10,566 nt of DNA from Gemmatimonadaceae bacterium. GTDB lineage: Bacteria > Gemmatimonadota > Gemmatimonadetes > Gemmatimonadales > Gemmatimonadaceae. The notes under the pieces were generated by a model. The model made no database searches. It worked only from the letters and a program-made list of their open reading frames with translations, and was not told the origin of the DNA. Positions 6,765-10,566 of the stretch are shown here, one piece after another; the first letter of the stretch is position 1; each line of letters begins with the position of its first letter. A program made the position numbers and the translations under genes. The stretch spans positions 1-10,566 of the forward strand of contig JALOPO010000111.1 in the NCBI GenBank assembly GCA_025453855.1, read 5' to 3'.

Positions 6765-7406
6765 TCAGGCGGGAGGACAGGAGAGCACGAGGGCGTCGTC
6801 GCGCAGGTGGACGCGTGCGCCCGCCCGGTCGAGATGCACGAGCCATTCCGCGGCGAGCGGGTAGCCGAGCGGACGATCGCCCGTGATGGCGAGCTCGAGC
6901 ACGTCGTCGCGACGGGTGACGCTGATCGTGAGCGACGCCGCGACCGTCGCCGCGGCGACGAGCAGTTCGAGCACCGCCGCCCGGAGCAGCGCGGGGGCGA
7001 GGCACGTCGCCCCCGCGTCGGCCGCGCCGATCGCGAGCCGACGCAGCGGCACGAGTGCCACCGCCTCCGCCACGATCGTCGCCAGGTCCCCCGCGTCGCT
7101 ACGGGCGAAGGCGCTCAACGCGTCGAGTTGCGCCGCGACCAGCTCGATCCCCGAGGCGGCGCCGGCGCCGTGCCGGCGGATCGCCTCGTGATCGGGGACC
7201 GCGGCGAGGGCGCGCAGCTCGAGCGCCTCGAGCTGTACCCCGACCACCCCCACGCCGTTGCGCAGGTCGTGTGTCACGAGCGGGAGGACGTGCGCGATGG
7301 CCCGCGCGAGCAGGTCGGTCGCCGCGCCGTCGCCCGGAAGCGGCGCGGCCGCCGCTCCGGGTGCCGGGACGGCGGCCGCGACGGCGTGGACCGACGACTC
7401 AGTCAC
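6765..7406 (-). CDS. Degenerate histidine-kinase-like protein (DHp domain with H box)
   Basis: A 213-aa product from GTG 7406. An Ala/Pro-rich leader is followed by a dimerisation/phosphoacceptor-like helix pair with the H box LVTHDLRNGVG (H46 the likely phosphorylated histidine) and a second helix at about 80-105. The C-terminal half has the general outline of an HATPase domain (TISVTRRDDVLELAITGD). However, the segment where the N box should be reads LLRAAVLELLVAAATVAA with no asparagine, and no G2 box is visible. It may therefore be a phosphotransfer protein (ChpT-like in concept) or a decayed kinase, rather than an active ATPase. It lacks sensor and membrane segments. GTG overlaps the aldolase stop by 8 nt, implying translational coupling; an ATG at 7439 is possible but lies deep inside the aldolase gene. 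Its expected partner is the neighbouring response regulator. Confidence 0.72.
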   Translation of the reverse strand: MTESSVHAVAAAVPAPGAAAAPLPGDGAATDLLARAIAHVLPLVTHDLRNGVGVVGVQLEALELRALAAVPDHEAIRRHGAGAASGIELVAAQLDALSAFARSDAGDLATIVAEAVALVPLRRLAIGAADAGATCLAPALLRAAVLELLVAAATVAASLTISVTRRDDVLELAITGDRPLGYPLAAEWLVHLDRAGARVHLRDDALVLSCPPA

Positions 7407-8811
7407 TGAGATCCGCGTCGTCGGGCGCGGCGGCGACACCCGGCGCGCCGAGCACGCGCTGCAGGCGCACCGGCTTCACGAACTTCGTCACCACCGGCTT
7501 GGTCCCGGCGACGCCGAGCTGCTCGAAGAGGAAGCCGAACTTGGCGTCGTAGGCGGCGGCCAGCGTCGCCTTCACGTCGGCGGGGAGGCTCCACATCTGC
7601 TTCTTGAAGGGGCCGATCGCCTTCTTGCGCGTCTTGTAGATGAACTGCGCGTCGGAGTCGGTCGCCTTGCGCTCGTCCTTCGCGTGCTCGTGCAGCCAGG
7701 CCGTGATCTCCGCCGTGAGCGATGCCGGCAGGTGATCGTAGAGCATCGTCTGGAAGTTGGTCGCGAGATGGATCTCGGCCGTCTCGGTCTTCGGGAAGTT
7801 GCCGAAGGCGGTGTCGGGGAGCGTGCTCGCGCCGTGCTGCACCGCGCCCGAGAGGCCGTAGTCGTCGCGCGCGATCTCGCCCAGCGTGCGCAGCGTCTCG
7901 AGATCGAGCGCCACGTCGGCGATGGAGCCGTCGGCGAGCACCACGCCACCGTGCGAGGTGCCGCTCTGCACGCTGATCTTGCTCAGCCCCGCCATCCCGG
8001 GCGCCTGCTCGGCGAGCACGCGGTTGAAGCCCCGCATGAAGGCGTGGAGCTCGTCGGGCGTGCTGTTCTCGGTGCCGACCTCGCCGATCTCGCCGCCGAG
8101 CGAGATGGTGACGCCCTGCGGCTCGGCGCCGCGCACGAAGCGGCAGATGTCGACCGCGACGGTGTAGTTCGGGCGCTGCTGCTCGTCGAGCGTGGGCCGC
8201 GAGAGGTCGACCAGCGTGGAGGTGTCGACGTCGATGTTGTAGAAGCCGGCGGCGACGGCCTCGGTGACGAGCTGCTTGACGGCGTTCACCTCGGCCACCG
8301 GATCGGCGGCGAACTTCTTGTGGTTCACCTGGAAGTGGTCGCCCTGGATGAAGAGCGGGCCACGGAAGCCCTCGCGGAGCGCGGCCGCGATCATGACGGC
8401 GACGTACTCCACCGGGCGCTGCTCGGTGTAGGCGATCTCGGAGCGCGCGATCTCGAGGATGAAGGCGCCGGCGTCGAGGCGGTTGGCGGTGCGGAAGATC
8501 GCGCGGGCGGTGTCGTACGAGGCGGCGCGCACGTTGATCGCCGGCACGGTGAAGCCGCCGCACTCGCCGCGGCCGCGCGCCATGTAGAGGTCGTGGATCG
8601 ACGCGCAGCGCACGCCGACCTGCTGCCCGACTTCCCAGAGGAGCCAGCGGGCGTAGTCCTTCTCCTCGCCGTCGCCGAAGACGGCCGCCCAGACGACGGC
8701 GTCCATGCGCTCGGTGGCGAGGAGCTCCGGCCTGGTGACGGTGACGTGGCCGTCGACGACGGTGACGCAGTCGGCGAGGAGCGCCGCGGCGGTGGCGGGG
8801 GTGGCGGTCAT
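7399..8811 (-). CDS. Class II (zinc) fructose-bisphosphate aldolase-family protein
   Basis: A 470-aa product with the TIM-barrel features of class II aldolases. GDHFQVN has H159, NIDVDTST is at 192-199, and GGEIGEVG has E241. SGTSHGG has H287 and VQHGAST has H326. The three histidines and the glutamate correspond in order and context to the zinc ligands and catalytic-site acid of the family. These enzymes reversibly split fructose- or tagatose-1,6-bisphosphate into two triose phosphates, in glycolysis and gluconeogenesis. The exact substrate is not decidable here. It is longer than classical class II enzymes (about 300-360 aa), with an extra N-terminal region (1-85) and a Lys-rich C-terminal region (about 375-470). 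The frame is open to ATG 8973, but that extension looks random; ATG 8811 precedes the family-like sequence. No Shine-Dalgarno: the leader is pyrimidine-rich. First gene of the unit with the kinase-like gene and regulator. Confidence 0.88.
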   Translation of the reverse strand: MTATPATAAALLADCVTVVDGHVTVTRPELLATERMDAVVWAAVFGDGEEKDYARWLLWEVGQQVGVRCASIHDLYMARGRGECGGFTVPAINVRAASYDTARAIFRTANRLDAGAFILEIARSEIAYTEQRPVEYVAVMIAAALREGFRGPLFIQGDHFQVNHKKFAADPVAEVNAVKQLVTEAVAAGFYNIDVDTSTLVDLSRPTLDEQQRPNYTVAVDICRFVRGAEPQGVTISLGGEIGEVGTENSTPDELHAFMRGFNRVLAEQAPGMAGLSKISVQSGTSHGGVVLADGSIADVALDLETLRTLGEIARDDYGLSGAVQHGASTLPDTAFGNFPKTETAEIHLATNFQTMLYDHLPASLTAEITAWLHEHAKDERKATDSDAQFIYKTRKKAIGPFKKQMWSLPADVKATLAAAYDAKFGFLFEQLGVAGTKPVVTKFVKPVRLQRVLGAPGVAAAPDDADLSD

Positions 8812-8981
8812 GCGAGGAAAGGCGCGAGGAGCGGAGCCGGACGCCGGGAGGTCCGGCGAGAAGCTCGCAAGATCCCCAGCGCGCGCCCACTCGGGCAAGC
8901 CGTCGGTCGCAGCCGCCACCGCGCCCTGCCAGGAGGGGTGGAGGGCCTGCATGCACGCGATCGCACCAGACACCCGGGTCG

Positions 8982-8999
8982 GTGGCTACCGGTGGCCAC
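8982..8999. promoter_or_regulatory. Near-perfect palindrome, candidate antitoxin operator
   Basis: GTGGCTACCGGTGGCCAC is an 18-base inverted repeat with a single mismatched pair (positions 6 and 13). It lies just upstream of a possible -10 box and 24 nt before the antitoxin start. Phd/YefM-type antitoxins repress their own operon by binding short palindromes at this position, so an operator role is plausible. It also lies upstream of the divergent aldolase gene, so either direction could be affected. Confidence 0.5.
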
Positions 9000-9009
9000 G
9001 AGAAGAGGC

Positions 9010-9015
9010 TAGCAT
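9010..9015 (+). promoter_or_regulatory. Possible -10 box of the toxin-antitoxin unit
   Basis: TAGCAT matches the -10 consensus at 4 of 6 positions. It lies 7 nt before the antitoxin ATG (9023), so a start at the usual distance would give a leaderless or near-leaderless mRNA. No good -35 box is seen at 16-18 nt upstream, where the palindrome lies instead. Confidence 0.35.
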
Positions 9016-9022
9016 TGCCGGC

Positions 9023-9310
9023 ATGCGAAGCGTGGGCATCAAGGCGCTCAAGGATCGTCTGAGCGAGTACGTGCGGATCGCAGCGGCCGGCGAGGTGGTG
9101 CTGGTCACCGACCGCGACGAAGTCGTCGCCGAGCTCCGCGCGCCGGAGGGGCGCGGGCCAGCGTCGGCCGACGCTTTCCTGGCCGAGGCGATGCGCCGCG
9201 GCTGGCTGGCGGCGCCGGTGCTCGTGCGGGAAGGGCCGCCGCCGAGCGCGCCTCTGGCACCGCTGGCGGAGCTCCTGGACGAGCTCACGTCCGATCGCGA
9301 CGATCGCTGA
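9023..9310 (+). CDS. Type II antitoxin, Phd/YefM (VapB-like) family
   Basis: A 95-aa product. The N-terminal 45 residues (MRSVGIKALKDRLSEYVR, then GEVVLVTDRDEVVAEL) match the Phd/YefM DNA-binding fold, which dimerises and represses its own promoter. The C-terminal half is Pro/Ala-rich (residues about 63-86) and ends in an acidic helix LAELLDELTSDRDDR, the sort of tail that wraps around a PIN toxin and blocks its active site. The frame is open far upstream (to 8705), but that runs antisense into the aldolase gene; ATG 9023 gives the conserved start. It lies 17 nt before the toxin gene in the same direction, with a palindrome and possible -10 box just upstream. Confidence 0.88.
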   Translation: MRSVGIKALKDRLSEYVRIAAAGEVVLVTDRDEVVAELRAPEGRGPASADAFLAEAMRRGWLAAPVLVREGPPPSAPLAPLAELLDELTSDRDDR

Positions 9311-9327
9311 CCGACTGCACGCGCTGC

Positions 9328-9714
9328 ATGATCTACCTGGACACCTCGGTGGCGCTGGCGCACCTGCTGGCCGAAGATCGTCGGCCGCCGGCGACGCTGT
9401 GGCGCGAGACGCTGGTGAGCAGTCGCCTGCTGGAATACGAGCTCTGGACTCGACTTCATGCACGCGGGATCGCCGCCTCGCACGGCGACTTCGCGCGCGA
9501 CCTGCTCGACCGGGTGGCGCTGCTCGAGCTGGTACCGGCGGTCCTCGCGCGCGCGCTCGAGCCCTTCCCGGTCCCCGTGCGGACGCTCGACGCGCTGCAC
9601 CTCGCATCGCTGGAGTTCCTCCGCACGCGACGGCCAACGCTCCGCCTCGCCACCTACGATCAGCGACTGCGCAGCGCGGCCGATGCCCTCGGCGTCGAGG
9701 CGTGGTCCGGATGA
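9328..9714 (+). CDS. vapC: PIN-domain ribonuclease toxin (VapC type)
   Basis: A 128-aa product, a typical VapC length. PIN-domain active-site acids are in place: D5 in MIYLDTSVAL, E38 in LLEYELWTRL, D88 in RTLDALHLAS and D111 in LATYDQRLRSAA. Together they bind the Mg2+ or Mn2+ ions used for RNA cleavage; VapC toxins usually cut tRNA or rRNA. All expected acidic residues are present, so it looks active. The start ATG 9328 has no Shine-Dalgarno and lies 17 nt after the antitoxin stop, consistent with coupled translation and toxin neutralisation. Its stop codon overlaps the start of the following amidohydrolase gene (ATGA at 9711-9714). The RNA target cannot be inferred. Confidence 0.93.
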   Translation: MIYLDTSVALAHLLAEDRRPPATLWRETLVSSRLLEYELWTRLHARGIAASHGDFARDLLDRVALLELVPAVLARALEPFPVPVRTLDALHLASLEFLRTRRPTLRLATYDQRLRSAADALGVEAWSG

Positions 9715-10566
9715 ACCGCCGCGACTTCCTGCAGGCGGGCGCGGTCGCGTCGCTGCCGCTCCTCGCGCCCACCCTGGCGGCGCGCGTGTCGCGCACGAGC
9801 GTGTCGCGTGCCCGACACGCGCCGTTGCGCGCGAACGGCGCACGCGTGAACGCGGCGCTGGCCGCCTTCGATGCGATCGGGCGCACCGTGGGCGGGATCA
9901 ATCGCGTCGCCTACTCCGACGCCGATCTCGCCGGACGCGCCTTCACGCTCGAGCTCTTCCGCCAGGCCGGGCTCGTGCCACGCATCGACGCGGCGGCGAA
10001 CATCGTGGCGCGCGTCGAAGGGACGCAGCGCGGCCTGGCTCCGCTCGTCATCGGCTCGCACATCGACTCGGTCCCCGACGGCGGCAACTTCGACGGGCCG
10101 CTCGGCTCGTTCGCCGCGATCGAGGTCGCGCGCTCGCTGGCCGAGCAGCGCATCAGGCTGCGCCATCCGCTCGAGGTGGTCGTCTGGCAGAACGAGGAGG
10201 GCGGGACGATCGGGAGCAAGGCGTGGATCGGTGCGCTCACGCCCACAGACCTCGACACGGTCGCGCGCAGCGGGGTCTCGATCCGCGACGGGATCGCGAA
10301 GCTCGGTGGCGACGTGGCGCGACTGGGCGAGGTGGTGCGTCGACGCGGCGACGTGGCCGGCTACCTCGAGCTGCACATCGAGCAGGGTGGCCGGCTGGAG
10401 CGCGAGCGCGTGCAGGTGGGCGTGGTGGAAGGGATCGTGGGGCTGCGCTGGCTCGAGGTGACGATCTCCGGGATGGCCAACCACGCCGGCGCGACCGAGA
10501 TGGACCGGCGACAGGACGCGTTGCTGGCGGCGGCGAAGTTCACCGTCGCGGTCAACGACGCGGTGC
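9711..10566 (+). CDS. M20-family Zn-dependent amidohydrolase (N-carbamoyl-amino-acid hydrolase/allantoate amidohydrolase type), Tat-exported, 3' end beyond window
   Basis: 285 codons are visible. The N-terminus MNRRDFLQAGAVASLPLLAP is a twin-arginine signal peptide, implying export in folded, metal-loaded form. The catalytic domain shows metal-site motifs GSHIDSVPDGGNFDG (H117, D128), NEEGG (E162, E163) and LELHIEQGG (H222). The last is diagnostic of the hydantoinase/carbamoylase (HyuC, AllC) branch of M20 and distinguishes it from ordinary peptidases. The dimerisation-domain segment ISGMANHAGAT.MDRRQDA follows. Such enzymes hydrolyse N-carbamoyl amino acids, ureido compounds or allantoate with release of ammonia and CO2; the substrate here is not decidable. 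The ATG overlaps the VapC stop as ATGA, and a weak GAGG lies 10 nt upstream inside vapC. Whether the gene shares the toxin-antitoxin promoter is unproven. Confidence 0.9.
   Translation, partial: MNRRDFLQAGAVASLPLLAPTLAARVSRTSVSRARHAPLRANGARVNAALAAFDAIGRTVGGINRVAYSDADLAGRAFTLELFRQAGLVPRIDAAANIVARVEGTQRGLAPLVIGSHIDSVPDGGNFDGPLGSFAAIEVARSLAEQRIRLRHPLEVVVWQNEEGGTIGSKAWIGALTPTDLDTVARSGVSIRDGIAKLGGDVARLGEVVRRRGDVAGYLELHIEQGGRLERERVQVGVVEGIVGLRWLEVTISGMANHAGATEMDRRQDALLAAAKFTVAVNDAV

Noticed and set aside
8812..8973. Upstream ATG start for the aldolase
   Set aside because: The 54-residue extension has no family similarity and contains the candidate leader inverted repeat.
7258..9012. Plus-strand 584-codon open frame opposite the aldolase gene
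   Set aside because: Antisense to a clear class II aldolase with zinc ligands; no domain of its own.

Overview
The window is very GC-rich chromosomal DNA, apparently from a free-living soil or sediment-type bacterium. Gemmatimonadota is my best guess, from base composition, the particular mix of genes and the near absence of Shine-Dalgarno sequences. This is inference: no rRNA or other phylogenetic marker is present, and Myxococcota or another high-GC phylum is not excluded. Almost all of the window is housekeeping or ordinary accessory sequence. The most unusual parts are the non-coding block at 2043-2668 and a broken sigma-54 response regulator at 5412-6760.

Layout, right to left along the minus strand (8811 to 1): a class II aldolase-family enzyme (7399-8811); a small degenerate histidine-kinase-like protein overlapping its stop codon (6765-7406); an NtrC-type response regulator four bases further on, which has lost about 100 nt including the GAFTGA segment and is frameshifted (5412-6760); a YtxH-type membrane-anchored helical protein (4839-5366) ending in a strong intrinsic terminator (4786-4824); a YihY/BrkB six-helix membrane protein whose start lies only a few bases past that terminator (3800-4780); and a low-specificity L-threonine aldolase (2669-3706). 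About 630 bases without a protein gene follow, holding two inverted 120-bp copies of a structured repeat. Then come a sigma-70 promoter, the signal recognition particle RNA gene ffs (1948-2042) and dnaX (1-1842, running off the left edge). ffs next to dnaX matches the arrangement known from Bacillus subtilis (scr-dnaX).

On the plus strand, from 9023 onward, there is a Phd/YefM-type antitoxin, a PIN-domain (VapC-type) toxin, and an M20-family amidohydrolase with a Tat signal peptide. The amidohydrolase start overlaps the toxin stop (ATGA), and the gene runs off the right edge. An 18-bp near-palindrome and a possible -10 box lie just upstream of the antitoxin and suggest autoregulation and perhaps a leaderless transcript.

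Functional grouping (inference): ffs-dnaX is core translation, secretion and replication. The aldolase, kinase-like protein and response regulator form one transcription unit, but the regulator looks inactivated and the kinase-like partner lacks a recognisable ATP-binding N box, so this signalling branch appears to be decaying or rewired. The toxin-antitoxin pair and amidohydrolase form a separate plus-strand unit.
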